This document shows positions 1-10,329 of a stretch of 64,000 bases of DNA, piece after piece (position 1 is the first letter of the stretch; every line of letters starts with the position of its first letter). Location of the stretch: the NCBI GenBank assembly GCA_004519485.1, contig CP038131.1, forward strand, positions 688,501 to 752,500, in the 5' to 3' direction. This DNA comes from Nannochloropsis oceanica. Lineage: Eukaryota; Sar; Eustigmatophyceae; Eustigmatales; Monodopsidaceae. Below the pieces are notes generated by a model. The model was not told the origin of the DNA and made no database searches. It worked only from the letters and a program-made list of their open reading frames with translations. Both the position numbers and the translations under genes were made by a program.

Positions 1-975
1 CTCTGTGAATAATTGATAAACGTTTGCTCTAGGAGAAATGGAGGCCGCTGGAGGGACATGGGACAGCGCAGGCTCGGTGCGAGAAGAATATCGCGCAGGC
101 ATCACACATCCCGTCTACGCATACAACGGACACTATAGAAGAGTGAGTGTGAGAAGGAGTGTTCCTGTTCCACATGGGCTCCTCGTGCTTTTTTGCTCCA
201 CGCCGCGCATTTGCTGTGTCACCGTAAGAAAGATGGGAGAGCGGGGAGAGGCCAAGACCCATTACCCGCTGCCGTGCTCGGTCAACCATATTACAATTTC
301 TCGTCCAGACAACCCATCGCGCTTCCTAGCCCATGTTTCTATGACACCCCAATGCCAAAGAAACAGGTGGCACGGTGTGCTCGGATCGTTCTCGTTTCAC
401 CTCAGCGACGGCGCCCAAGTTTGTTTCGCCGTCGCGTTGAGATGTGGTGCGATCTTCTGTGGCCCATGAACAGTAGGAGGTCAGGCAGCAAGTCTTTCAG
501 TTTATTCTCTTGTTTCTCTCTTCTTTGGCATTTGGAATCATAATCATTCATGTACAGATATATATCTCTTATTCGGAAGCGAATTTACATTTTGGGGGAC
601 TATCGCCCACACCCTCGTCCTCGTCCTGCTTAGGCCCAGGCCTCCTCCTCTTCCTCCTCCTCCTCCTCCTCCTCTTCCTCCTCCCCCTCCTCCTCCTCAA
701 CCTCTTTTTCCGCCTTCCCTCTCAAACCCCTTTCGATAGGAGTGGCACAGATAAATTAGACACCGTCAGTTACATTCGTTGGACAGCTTTCATCACTCTC
801 AAGGTCGCCCGTACATGACTTCTTGCCCCATTCCATCGTTCTCCGTGCCTCCTCTTCTCCCCCCTAACCCACCTACTCCAGCAGGCCATCAATGACTTGC
901 CCGACTCCCTCCAATACAAGGTAATACTCCCGTACCATTCCCATGAGTGATGCCTGACAGCTGAGGACTCCCCCC
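1..975. other. No recognisable gene; contains a pyrimidine tract
   Basis: Several open frames cross this stretch on both strands, but none shows a family motif or balanced amino-acid composition. A CTC/CCT-rich pyrimidine tract lies at about 636-712. The last 100 bases or so are probably the 3' UTR of the antiporter gene that ends at 976 on the minus strand. Confidence 0.5.
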
Positions 976-3072
976 TTACGATGCTGACGATGGCGCGGCG
1001 ACAGGACCTTTGGCAAAAATTGATTTATGAATGCCTTTCTTATACTCGTTGCGATCGACTCCTTTGAAGGCATGAGAAGCGAAGGGCGTAAGGATGAGGA
1101 GGATGATTGTGGTAGCCACCACCATCAGGTAGACATGCCGGGAGATGAGCTTGTATTCTTGGGCGCGGGAGACGAGGAAGAGGGAAAGTTCGGAGATGTG
1201 TGCCATGGACAACGCTCCAAGCAGAGAGGCTTTCAGCGAGTAGTCCAGCACGCGCATGCCGATAGAAACAGTAGCAATCTTAATCAGCAACACCGCCGTT
1301 ACACACAGGACAATGGTGCCCATGTGATGAACCAGGAAGAGAGGACTGAGGATCATGCCCAATGACCCGAGGTACATTCCGCCAAACAAGCAAGTCAAAG
1401 GCTCCATCACCACAACCGCCTTCCCAATCTGAGGTACATCCGCCAAGACAAGCCCAGCAAGCAATGCACCCGCTTCGTGGCTCAACCCCATCCATTCCGT
1501 CAGCAAAGACATTAGAAGGCAATACGACACCAAGCCCAAGATGAACAAATCGAGACTTAGTGAATTCTCCGCGCGATTCCTCAAATTTATAATCCGAGGC
1601 ATATACTTCTTGCTCAACATCGCCGCACCCGTGATCGCAGCGGCGTAACGAGCAAGAATCAGAATCGTATGCAGCAAGCCGTGCTCGGACATAAGCTCTT
1701 TCACCGCGGTAGGAATGGAAAGAAGGGGGGCCATCAACAGATCTTGGACGGACATGAGCTCAATTAGCGTTTGGCCATAACCCGTCTCTCGCAGCCGATT
1801 GGCAACCAGCACATGCGCGGTTGCTGTGGTCGAGGACAAGGACACGGCAGACGCGACTAGCGTGGCTTGATAGAACTGAGCGCTGCCCACAAAGCATGTG
1901 TAGGCCAAAATGATTAGAAAGAAGATTATCGATAGGATAAGCACCCCTGCCGCGAAAGTATCCGAGAGAGTTCCTCCTAATTGCGTGATATGAAATTGCT
2001 GGCAGTAAATCATGCCATGACCAAACAACAAAAAGATGGAGCCGAACTGTGCGAGTGTCTCCACCTCCACTACCTTCGTCATCAGATTCATGCCCGATGG
2101 ACCAATAAACATCCCAGCAATCATGTACCCACACGCTGCCGGTAAATGAAGCACAGTGGCCGCAAAGCCCCCCAAGGCCGTGCTTACTGACAGTAACACG
2201 ACATCTCGCAATAACTCCACGTCCAGGTGTAAGACCGCCGGGTCTGCCGCCTGTTGAAGCTTATTCACCGCTGCGGCCATCTCTTGCTGTTGCTGCGTGA
2301 TTGCCGAGGAGGACGAGGAGCCAGTGCCGATATGGCCGTTGTCAGCCTCGCCTATAGCGCGGTGCTTTTTGTGCCCGCGGGGTGCATCTGTTGCTTCTCC
2401 ACCACCATCACCACCCTCTGCAGCATTGTTCGTAGCCGCTGCTGGATGGTGACGAGCGCTTGTTAGATTGCTCAAGGCCGCGGGAGCCAGCTCGCCTGTC
2501 TCGTAATTGACGCCCAGTTTGCCTTCTCGGACGAGCTGTTCCAGGTCTTGGAGCGTTTCCTTTTGATCGATCGCGTCGTGGGCTTGGGTTAAGTCTTGCT
2601 TCGTCTCGTCCATGTGAGATATGAGCGTCAACAAACTTTCTTGAATGCGAGACATTTCCCTCTGGAGCTCTTGCCGGTTGGACAAGTCTTTCTTACTCGC
2701 TACACCGTCTTTGCTACTGCTTGAGCCGCTGCCGTCACCGTCGGTGGGATTGTCAAATACTTTCTTCCAGAGTGCTTGAAGCCGGTCTACTTCCACCTGG
2801 ACCTTGCTGACTATCTCCGCATCTCTGTCCATTTCGTCCTCTGCCTCGGCGAGCAGGTCACTTGGTTTATCACCTGCTTGGGATCCACCCTCGTCTTTCT
2901 CAATTGTATGGTGGGCATTATCATCGTATGCATAATGCTTGATCACCGCCACGCCCTGGTTTTCGGTTGCTGCGGTGGGGCGTAAGACACCATGAAGCAA
3001 CGCCAAAACCAGCGGAATCACCACAAAGAGAGGAAGCCGCCGCCACCATGGCTGCTGCCACCGTCTCCTCAT
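976..3072 (-). CDS. TMCO3/KEA-type cation:proton antiporter (CPA2 family)
   Basis: Predicted membrane antiporter of 698 residues that exchanges K+ or Na+ for protons. The start is an ATG at 3072. Residues 18-35 form a hydrophobic signal-anchor. Residues 70-180 are charged and helical, probably coiled coil, and include a Ser/Gly-rich break. From about residue 283 there are roughly 12 membrane segments of the Na+/H+ exchanger fold, with the family-like stretches SLSSTTATAHVL and LMSVQDLLMAPLLSIP (the serine motif, then the QD motif). No C-terminal RCK/TrkA nucleotide-binding domain follows, which matches TMCO3 and plant KEA4-6 rather than KEA1-3 or bacterial KefB/C. The frame is uninterrupted, so no intron is needed. 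It diverges from the PPR gene at 3433. The family call is firm; ion preference and membrane (Golgi/endosome versus plastid) are not visible. The Ser/Ala-rich tail after residue 685 has no known motif. Confidence 0.9.
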   Translation of the reverse strand: MRRRWQQPWWRRLPLFVVIPLVLALLHGVLRPTAATENQGVAVIKHYAYDDNAHHTIEKDEGGSQAGDKPSDLLAEAEDEMDRDAEIVSKVQVEVDRLQALWKKVFDNPTDGDGSGSSSSKDGVASKKDLSNRQELQREMSRIQESLLTLISHMDETKQDLTQAHDAIDQKETLQDLEQLVREGKLGVNYETGELAPAALSNLTSARHHPAAATNNAAEGGDGGGEATDAPRGHKKHRAIGEADNGHIGTGSSSSSAITQQQQEMAAAVNKLQQAADPAVLHLDVELLRDVVLLSVSTALGGFAATVLHLPAACGYMIAGMFIGPSGMNLMTKVVEVETLAQFGSIFLLFGHGMIYCQQFHITQLGGTLSDTFAAGVLILSIIFFLIILAYTCFVGSAQFYQATLVASAVSLSSTTATAHVLVANRLRETGYGQTLIELMSVQDLLMAPLLSIPTAVKELMSEHGLLHTILILARYAAAITGAAMLSKKYMPRIINLRNRAENSLSLDLFILGLVSYCLLMSLLTEWMGLSHEAGALLAGLVLADVPQIGKAVVVMEPLTCLFGGMYLGSLGMILSPLFLVHHMGTIVLCVTAVLLIKIATVSIGMRVLDYSLKASLLGALSMAHISELSLFLVSRAQEYKLISRHVYLMVVATTIILLILTPFASHAFKGVDRNEYKKGIHKSIFAKGPVAAPSSAS

Positions 3073-3432
3073 GCTGGTGGAGTTAATTGCCTGTCGTTGT
3101 TGCGTGGGCTGTAGGTGGGTTGGTGAAAAAAGTGTGAGGCGCGGGGCGTGCTCTGGCAGCAGCTGTGTACGTGTGCGCCCATGATCGAAGCTCAGCTACA
3201 TTTGTAGCTAGCCCCTCTACCCCTTAAGCCTTGGACGTTCCATCACCTATTTATCGAAGTGGCGGGACCTGGAGAAGGAGTCTCGCGCATCGCATCATGT
3301 GGGTGGTGGCATAAGGGGTGATAATGCATGCGATTCGTGTGCTGCTCCTCATTCGCAGGAGGAGGAGAGGCATTATGGCACTGCACACTCTCAACCTCTT
3401 TTGACCACCATACACCTCAACAACCACAGAGA
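3073..3432. promoter_or_regulatory. Divergent intergenic region between antiporter and PPR gene
   Basis: This 360-base gap separates two genes transcribed away from each other and must hold both 5' UTRs and promoters. No clear TATA element is seen. An in-frame ATG at 3328 could extend the PPR protein by 35 residues, but the added residues are Cys/Ser/His-rich and do not resemble a targeting peptide. Confidence 0.5.
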
Positions 3433-4839
3433 ATGGAGCCATCCCTCATGCGGCAGATCCTGCGGCGGGTGCCGCCCCTAGCAGGCCCGTCAATGCGACA
3501 CACGACCGGAGTGCGGCCAAAATCGGTTGGGGCAACCTCCCGGCGGTCATCCAACAACAGTCGTAGTCACAGCACCCTCTCTAGGCTGCTGTCCACACCA
3601 CCACTATCGGCCCAAATCTCCGCATCGCGTGCGTTATCCTCCTCTTCCTCCTCTTCTTCCTCTTCCTCCCCACCTTTTTCTTCAACCGCCTCCGCAACTG
3701 AAGGCAAGACGACCCTCCAAGCCCTCGTCCAAGACCTCGCGCGTGCAGCAGCGGCTTCAGACGCAGAGAAGGCCGTGACAGCCCTCAACAAATTCCCCCA
3801 CATGCCTGCCGAGCCTACTATCCTTGTCTACAATGTTGCTATCGGTACCTGCGTGCGGGCCGGGCAAATGGGGAAAGCCATTGGCCTGCTAAACCAGCTC
3901 TTTGAAAGCCAGAAAACGCATGTCGTCCCAAACCATCTCACCTACAACCTCTTAGTCTTCGGCGCCGCACGCGCGGGCGACTGGACTCAAGCCCAAAGCT
4001 TTCGCGATGAAATGCTGCAGCATCAACTCCGCCCGGACGCGCATACGTACCAAGGCTTGCTCATGGCATGTGGCAAGGCCAAGGAAAAAAAAATGGTAGC
4101 AGAGCTCCTTAGTCAGATAGACGGACCGAAGCTCGTCCCTATTTATACGACTGCCATTGCCGCCTCGGCCCGTTGCGGGGACTGGCAGGGTGCGCTAGCA
4201 TTGCTCCGACAGATGAAGGAGGAAGATGGATTGGAACCAGGGGTAGGTGCGTACCAAGCCGCTATGTTTGCTTGCTCGAAACCCGACCCAGCACGATGGA
4301 CGGAGAGTCTGGATCTGTTGAGGGAGATGCGTAGTAAAGGGTTACCTGTAGGACTGACGGCTTATAACACCGCTATTTTATGTGCGGGGATGGCGCATGA
4401 GACGGCGGTAGCGCAGCGGTTGTTGGATGAGATGAAGAAGGAGGGTGGGCGGGAGGGGGGTGAGGAGGGAAAAGGGGGAAGGCTGGTGCCGAATAATGGG
4501 AGCTATAGGGGTTTGATAAAAAGTTTGGCTAAAGCGGGAGCTTATGAAAAATGTCTGGGGGTGCTGGAGGAGATGGCGAAGGAGGGGTTGGAGCCTGATT
4601 TGTTATTGTACACAGATGCCATGGAGGTGTTTGCGAGGAGTCACAACCCGGGGGCGACGATGAGGATTTTGAACCAAATGAAGGGGGCGAAGCAACCGGA
4701 TCTAAGGTTGTACCTAGCGCCATTAATTGATGCAGATGAGGCGGCAGAAAGGCCGGTGGTGGAGATGTTCGTGAAGGAGGTGGAGAAGTTGGGAGGGTTG
4801 CATGTGGCGGAGCAGGGAGGAGAGGGAGGGGGGATGTGA
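3433..4839 (+). CDS. Pentatricopeptide repeat (PPR) protein, probably organellar
   Basis: RNA-binding helical-repeat protein of 468 residues from the ATG at 3433, which begins MEPSLMRQILRRVPPL; the Arg-rich, acid-free start fits an organelle presequence. A Ser/Thr/Ala-rich segment follows to about residue 95. From about residue 125 there are some eight tandem 35-residue units with PPR signatures, such as TYNLLVFGAARAGDWTQA, DAHTYQGLLMACGKA, AYNTAILCAGMA and LYTDAMEVFARS. Each pairs a Y/N-rich helix A with a helix ending L..M...G. PPR proteins of this plain (P) class guide splicing, stability or translation of organelle transcripts. No E/DYW editing domain or SMR nuclease follows. A basic/Gly-rich insert (about residues 335-350) interrupts the later repeats. 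An upstream in-frame ATG at 3328 would give 503 residues. Which RNA it binds, and whether it acts in mitochondrion or plastid, cannot be read here. Confidence 0.88.
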   Translation: MEPSLMRQILRRVPPLAGPSMRHTTGVRPKSVGATSRRSSNNSRSHSTLSRLLSTPPLSAQISASRALSSSSSSSSSSSPPFSSTASATEGKTTLQALVQDLARAAAASDAEKAVTALNKFPHMPAEPTILVYNVAIGTCVRAGQMGKAIGLLNQLFESQKTHVVPNHLTYNLLVFGAARAGDWTQAQSFRDEMLQHQLRPDAHTYQGLLMACGKAKEKKMVAELLSQIDGPKLVPIYTTAIAASARCGDWQGALALLRQMKEEDGLEPGVGAYQAAMFACSKPDPARWTESLDLLREMRSKGLPVGLTAYNTAILCAGMAHETAVAQRLLDEMKKEGGREGGEEGKGGRLVPNNGSYRGLIKSLAKAGAYEKCLGVLEEMAKEGLEPDLLLYTDAMEVFARSHNPGATMRILNQMKGAKQPDLRLYLAPLIDADEAAERPVVEMFVKEVEKLGGLHVAEQGGEGGGM

Positions 4840-5349
4840 GGGGGAAGGGAAGAAAGAGCAAAGAAGCAAGCGAAGTGCGAGTGTGAGATAGAATAGTTTG
4901 GATTTTCAACTATCCTTTCTTTTCCGTTCTTTTGTTTACTCATGGTGTGTGGACAGCGTGTGATGTCTTCCATTTTGATTGTCCTCGTCTTGCCTTCGGG
5001 TTATTGTCTCCCCTCCCCCTCCCCTTTCGCTCCCGAGCTCTTTTTTGAGGTGGGTACCACGTGCGGCAGGCCTTAGAATCCTTTGTAACCCTCGGCATGA
5101 CCATCGCCGTCTCGTAAAGACTCCTGCTGCAGAAGGGCTCTCTTTCAATCACTTAAGGGAAGGCATGGCTCACGGCCTTCCTACCGCCCGTACACGACAG
5201 CCACTCCCCCCCTGTGAATTCGCAACAGTCTGCTTCTATCTAATGTTTCATTACACACATCTATTTGATTCCTGTCGACTTTTCATTCTCAGTACCTAAT
5301 TCCTCTACCCCATTCATCCCTCTCTCGCTCCCACATTCTCTTTCCCCCC
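4840..5349. other. Convergent intergenic region
   Basis: The 3' ends of the PPR gene (+) and the lysine-rich protein gene (-) face each other here. The sequence is pyrimidine-rich on the plus strand from about 5290. I see no gene, RNA or repeat. Confidence 0.5.
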
Positions 5350-6923
5350 TCAAAATTCCTTTTTTTCTCCTCCCCCCTCCACGTCGCCCCCCCCCCTTTC
5401 CTCCACCACTTCCCACCCTCTCCTCCTCGCTTCCTTATCCGCCCTCCCCGCATCCAGTTTCTCCGCCCATCTCCTCTCCTTGTCAATCCGTTTCTCAAGC
5501 TTATAGTTTCCCCCTTCGTGCTCCATAAGTTGCCGCTTTTGTTCATCCAAAGCCTTGAACAACAACTCCTTGAGCTCTGCCGACGGTTTCCTTGAAAAAT
5601 TATTGAAGTTCGGGCAGGTGGCGTGGTCCCGCTTGTCGAGCACGTGACCAATGCGAGGGCCACGGACGCAGACAAACACGCCGGGGTACCCCTCCAGCGT
5701 CTCGTAGTTAGGGGGGGGGGGCTGAAGAGGGAGAAAGGGAGGAAGAAAGGGGAGTGAGTGCGTGGACCTGGTGTCGTCGGAAGCGTCCTTTCATTCATGA
5801 CCCATAGAAGTATGACTGGCATGAAGAGGCGACACGCAGAGAATTAGTGTCACGAAACCCCACAACCCTATCTTCAACACGTCCACCCTTTCCTCCCTCC
5901 CTCCCTCTCTCCCTTCCTACTTACCAGCGTGGCACAGGCTGCATCGGGCCACTCAATCGCATACCACCATCGCCGTAACAATTTTTGCACCAATTCACCC
6001 TTGTCCAACTGGTAGAAATCTTGTGTTCGCGCCCCGTGCGCTGCTGACTTGCTGCTGCCGCTGCTCCTCGACAATGACTTGGCCTTGCTGCTATTCGCCG
6101 CCTCCGTACTGCTCTCCGTCTCCCGCTCCAGCTCTTTTTTATTTTTTTTCTTTTCTTTTTGCCTTGCCGCCTCTTCTTCTTCCTCCTTTTCCTTGTCAGA
6201 CTTAGACTTTTTCTTTCTCTCCTCCCCTCCTCCTCCGCCGCCACCCTCCGATTCTTTTCTCTTCTTCGCTGTGCTGCTGCCGCCGCCATTAGCAGAGGCA
6301 GCAACAGGTGGATAATGAAAAAGCTTGGAAATAGGCATGTCGTCGTCATTCAAATACTTCGGTGCTGCTGCTGTCGATGCTGCGGGTACTGGTGCGGGTG
6401 CTGCTGATGCAGGCGCCGCCGCCGCCTTGGGAGCAGGAGCAACAGCGACAGCAGGATTAGAGGCCGCACCGCCTGAAGAAGAGGAGACAGCCGTAGTCCC
6501 GCTTGAATCGTCACCGGTGACGGCTTTTCCGTTCTTAGCCAACGAAGTGAGAGGCATGTCGTCCTCGTCGTCGCTTTCAATGACACCGGAGCTTCCGGCG
6601 ACGGCTTTGAGGGAGGCCGAGGGTGGGGGAGGGTCAACCTGGGCTGCGGATACAGCTACAGCTTGGGCGGGGATGGCTTGAGTCACTGAGGCAGCAGGAG
6701 TGCTGGATGCAGCGTCGTTGCTGTCGTGGAGTTAGATGGAGGGTGTAAGTGGGCCTTGTGCCTTTGGGAGACGGGTGGTGGATGGAAGCACATTTGGCTG
6801 ATCCTCGTTCCCTCTTCTACAGTCAATTGACCACCTACCTGGTGCCGTGCTCCATAAGCAAGGCTACCAGAAGCGTGATGGTGTTCGCGTCCCCGCGTGA
6901 CCAAAAGGGGGCGTTACGGTCTC
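5350..6923 (-). CDS. Unrecognised lysine-rich, probably nuclear protein (5' end unresolved)
   Basis: Three exons were placed by reading frame: 6923-6839, 6720-5925 and 5721-5350 (minus strand), with donors GTAGGT and GTAAGT and AG acceptors. They join to 416 residues of open frame. The first exon opens inside a codon and has no ATG, so at least one coding exon lies upstream (6924-7355). The long middle exon is low complexity: Ala/Pro/Ser runs, two acidic DDMP motifs (DDEDDMPLTSL and NDDDMPISKL), and a KKRK...KKKNKK basic stretch that could be a nuclear signal. The only folded-looking part spans the last junction: KLLRRWWYAIEWPD, then ETLEGYPGVFVCVRG and IGHVLDKRDHATCPNFNNF, followed by a helical charged tail. 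I do not recognise this domain; the W/Y/P content is loosely like chromatin-reader modules. The acceptor before the proline run at 5721 gives a continuous frame. Confidence 0.62.
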
Positions 6924-7355
6924 CTGTGATGTATTATGTTGCGTGTGGTGAAAGAAGAATCAGAGGATGCGAGTGTGAAGAAAATAAGCGAAAAGACGCG
7001 GACAAGGTCGTCCACGCCCCCTGACCAGGAACTTCTCAAGATCTCTACGCTGCCGTTAGGATGGCACAACGTCCGGGATAAATGGTGAACCACAGAAACC
7101 AAAGCAAGGAATTGGTAAGCCAGCCTCCCCCCCCCTTGCATTAGGCGACGATGGAGAAAGCGATGATGTCTCGGCCTCCCCAACGACCGAAATCTCAAGC
7201 CAGAAGGAATCCTATTACGCAAGTAGAAGCCAAGTATCTGTTGAGCTGAAGTTGTCGATCAATGATCGAGGAGTGCTTTGGATCAAGAATGCAAATAGTA
7301 TGTTCTCACTTTCCCACCACCCACGCCCTATCCTTTCCATTAGGAAAGCCAGCCA
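6924..7355. other. Region holding missing 5' exon(s) of the minus gene and the promoter of the plus gene
   Basis: The minus-strand gene that ends at 5350 still needs a first coding exon, which should lie here, but no ATG plus donor combination could be chosen with confidence. The plus-strand FMN protein starts at 7356, so its promoter is also within this stretch. Confidence 0.4.
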
Positions 7356-9094
7356 ATGAGAAGACCAGCAAATACGGCATGGTTGGCGGCCCTAGGAAGC
7401 TTGCTCCTGCTCCCTTGCGCCATGGCCTTCCTGGCCGTGCCCCTCCGCAGCCGGGGCCGGCAACATCCTGGCGGTACGTATACTATTATGCATGGTTGGC
7501 GAGGAAGGTGTGAGGCAGGAGGGAAGAGATGGGGGAGGACATTGGCTGTGGCTGTTGTGACGAAGACAAGCAGGCTCCTCTTTCTTCTGGTTCCCAAGCC
7601 CCGCTGCTACCATCATATCGTGCACAGGCGGGCAGGGGTCAATAGGAGGGGGATGGATTGATGGTCCTGACGGAAACCCTTTGATAGAGCCACAAGCGTG
7701 GCATGTGTGTGGAGTTTCAGAAGCCCTGTTGTCGAAACCCGACGCTCTATTGCCCCCCCTTCTCCGGGAGAAAACAAAAGGGAATCACATTATGTATACC
7801 CATAACTCTACACCACGAGGAGGTTGATCGCGTCAATTTACTCCAAATGACAATCAATTCACCGTCGCCCTCCCCCTACTTCCTCTCTTTTCCTCCCTTT
7901 ATACAGCTGTCCTGTCCTCTTCACCCTCCCCCTCCCGTCTCCATGCGGTTGCCACCGTCGCCCCCGTCCAAGCCAACCCTAGCACAAGTAGCAGCACACC
8001 ACAGGACCAACAGCAACAAGAACAGCAGCAGCAGCCCGCGGGTGATGGGTTTGGAGGCGCCCACCCTATCAGGCTGAGTATATCGGAAAGGGCAAGAACG
8101 GTGACGTACGTGGCGACGGCTGCTACGCTGGGCACATCCAGTGAGTCAGACACGACGCCTTTTGGAAGCTATGTCGATTATATCTTGGACGATAAGGTGA
8201 GGAAGTAGGAGGTTTGGGAAGGATAGAGGGAAGTATAGAGGGAAGGATAGAGGGAAGGATAGAGGGGGATGGTAATTTGTATTCCTCTGTTATGGCCAAC
8301 TCAAAATTGTCAGACATGGCTTCGTGCATCGAGTTGTCCTCGCTTCCTCACCATCTCACCCTCCCACCATCGCTCCCTTCCTCCCTTTCTTTTCTCGCTA
8401 GGGCTGGCCCGTCCTCCTCCTCTCCGATCAATCCCTCCACACGCAAAACATTAAAGCCAACCCCCAAGTCAGTCTCTTCGTCCAAATGCCCAAAACCGGC
8501 AAAGGGGACACGAGCACGTCCGCCGCGCTCTCCCGTGTCACGTTGATCGGTAACATCGTCCCCGTAGAGGCGGAGGAGCTCCCGGCCATCCGCACGGCGT
8601 ACAGCATCGTGCATTCCTACTCCGAGCGACTGGTGGAATCACCCAAGTTTTCCTTCTACAAGCTACAGCCGGAGCGCGTGTACTTCGTGGGGGGCTTTGG
8701 CGTTTTGAGCAAGTGGATCCCAGTGGCTGAGTACGAGACGGCCGTGCCTGACATCTTGGCCCATGAGATGTCGCGGATCGTAGCGAGGATGAACGGGGAG
8801 CACGAGGCAGAGCTGCGGCTCATGTGTCGCCATTTTCTTGGCGCGCAGGAGGTGGACCAGGTGACCGCCACCACAGTTGACAGGCTCGGGATTGACCTGA
8901 GGGTAACGTCCGGGGAATTAACGGACGAGTACCGGGTCGGGTTTAGGGAAAAAGTGACAAGCACGGAGGACGCTAAGAGCGAGCTGGTGAAGATGTTCCA
9001 AGAGGCGTGGGAGAGGGAGCATGATTATGCCTGGATTGAGGAGTTACCGCCTGTGATTAGATATGCAGAGGATATTTTGAGAAAGCGGGGTTAG
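7356..9094 (+). CDS. Plastid HugZ/PNPOx-like FMN split-barrel protein with DUF2470-like C-terminus
   Basis: Three exons, 7356-7473, 7907-8196 and 8402-9094 (donors GTACGT and GTGAGG), give 366 residues with consistent phases. Exon 1 encodes a signal peptide (LAALGSLLLLPC) followed by AMAFLAVPLRSRGR, an A-F junction plus basic transit peptide as in secondary-plastid proteins. A Gln-rich linker follows. The core then matches the pyridoxamine-phosphate-oxidase-like split barrel: TPFGSYVDYILDD, GWPVLLLSDQSLHTQNIKANP, SRVTLIGNIVPV, and FYKLQPERVYFVGGFG. The last 110 residues (HEMSRIVARMNGEHEAELRLMC onward) fit the DUF2470-type domain found in HugZ haem-degrading enzymes and in the plant glutamyl-tRNA reductase-binding protein. 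A role in tetrapyrrole metabolism in the plastid is therefore plausible but inferred. The 3' end has a decayed duplicate downstream. Confidence 0.85.
8217..8264 (+). repeat. Intronic 12-bp tandem repeat (x4)
   Basis: Four copies of GGAAGGATAGAG (the second reads GGAAGTATAGAG) lie head-to-tail within the second intron of the FMN split-barrel gene. It is a simple minisatellite with no evident function. Confidence 0.9.
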
Positions 9095-9191
9095 AGGAAA
9101 GAAGAAAGGGAGGGAGGGAGGGAGGGAAGTGTTTTCGGAGGAGGCGTGGGAAAGGGAGCGTGGTTGTGCAAGGGTTGAAGGCTAGCGCCTG
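8990..9191 (+). repeat. Decayed tandem duplication of a gene 3' end
   Basis: Coding bases about 8990-9055 recur at about 9127-9191, after the stop codon. Shared blocks are GAGGCGTGGGAGAGGGAGC versus GAGGCGTGGGAAAGGGAGC, and CGCCTGTG at the end of each copy. Identity is about 70 percent by eye. The second copy is out of frame and sits in the presumed 3' UTR. A GGGA tetranucleotide run lies between the copies. Confidence 0.75.
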
Positions 9192-9986
9192 TGCGTGTGA
9201 TGGGACACGCAGAGATCTATCGGTGAAGAAGAATGGGAGGCTTTCTTGGGATACTTTAATGTTCATTTCCCTCGTCTTGTCCTTTCCCCTCTTCTTATCC
9301 GGTGTTACCGCGGGGGAGGATGGAGGGAAAAGCGGAGAAGGAAGAGAAGAAAAGAGTGTTAACAGGGTATTTGGGTGGGAAAGGGAGGAGAGGGAAGTGA
9401 AAACGTGAAGGGAACGACAATCCCGGAAGGAGTGTGGAACTGACAGAGGGGAAAGCGGGGAGAGGGAGAGGTGGGGACACGGTGTGTGTTTCTCCAACCT
9501 CAACATAAGAAGCAACCGAAACAAAGAGAGAACGGCAAGTGTGGGACACATAGCGCAAGATGAAATGAACTAAAGAAGCCTAGATCGTAGACTTCATCAT
9601 TGTACCAAGGAAACGAGAAAGAGTTAAAAAGGATGAGAGAGGGTAGGTGGCACATGTTGGCCGAAGACTAGTCACTGGAAGCCATTGCCAACAAGCAAGA
9701 ACGCGATGAAGAAAGAAGAGCAACAGAATTAAAAGATGCGCGCACTTTGCCATTGCATTTTATGACTCCCCCTCATGTCTCCTCGAAATGTCATTGGTCA
9801 GGTCTACCTTACAATGGAACAAGAACAAGAGAGAACATACAGGCAATATCTCGTGCAACGTGACGCTCACATTTTCCCTTCCCCTTTTATTCATTCTTTC
9901 CTCCATTCTCGTCTCTGTACATGCACATATCGCATCATTACTCATTCTTGACACGTACACCAGTCGGCGCGGCACCCGCGGCGGTA
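9095..9986. other. Convergent intergenic region
   Basis: This stretch lies between the 3' ends of the FMN split-barrel gene (+) and TOM7 (-). Apart from the duplicated 3' fragment at 9127-9191 and short purine runs, nothing recognisable is seen. Confidence 0.5.
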
Positions 9987-10329
9987 TTAGAGGACAGCAA
10001 TTAGGTAACGCGGCAAGTCAGACCAATTGGGCGCTGCGTCTCCATTCATACCTACGTACAGCACAAAGGGAATCATGCCATAATACGCTACGGGCCGGCA
10101 GAAGTTATAGCCCAATGTTATAACGTGCTTCAGTCGCTGCAGTGAGGGAGAGATGTGTGCGAGGTGTGCTATCAGCGCGAATCCTCGGAGGACACCCTCC
10201 CTCCGTCCTTTCCCCCTCTCCACTTCACAAACCCCCAACTGCACGATACCATCGCCACCGCCATATCTGCTCCACACCCCTTCTGCATGGACCTACCTTC
10301 ATGGGCGTGTTCTTCTTGCGACCGGCCAT
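9987..10329 (-). CDS. TOM7: Mitochondrial outer-membrane import subunit TOM7
   Basis: A 60-residue protein from two exons, 10329-10297 (11 codons, MAGRKKNTPMK) and 10136-9987 (49 codons), with donor GTAGGT, acceptor CTGCAG and a phase-0 junction. It reads RLKHVITLGYNFCRPVAYYG then MIPFVLYVGMNGDAAPNW, the Tom7 pattern: a short basic cytosolic segment, one membrane helix interrupted by the invariant G-x-I-P-x-V/L, and a G-containing exit. Tom7 is a small tail-anchored subunit that modulates assembly and stability of the TOM40 translocase, through which nuclear-encoded proteins enter the mitochondrion. Length is close to the family norm of 55-75 residues. The upstream open frame without splicing has no family resemblance before RLKH, which supports the junction. 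It diverges from the SET gene at 10680. Confidence 0.88.
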
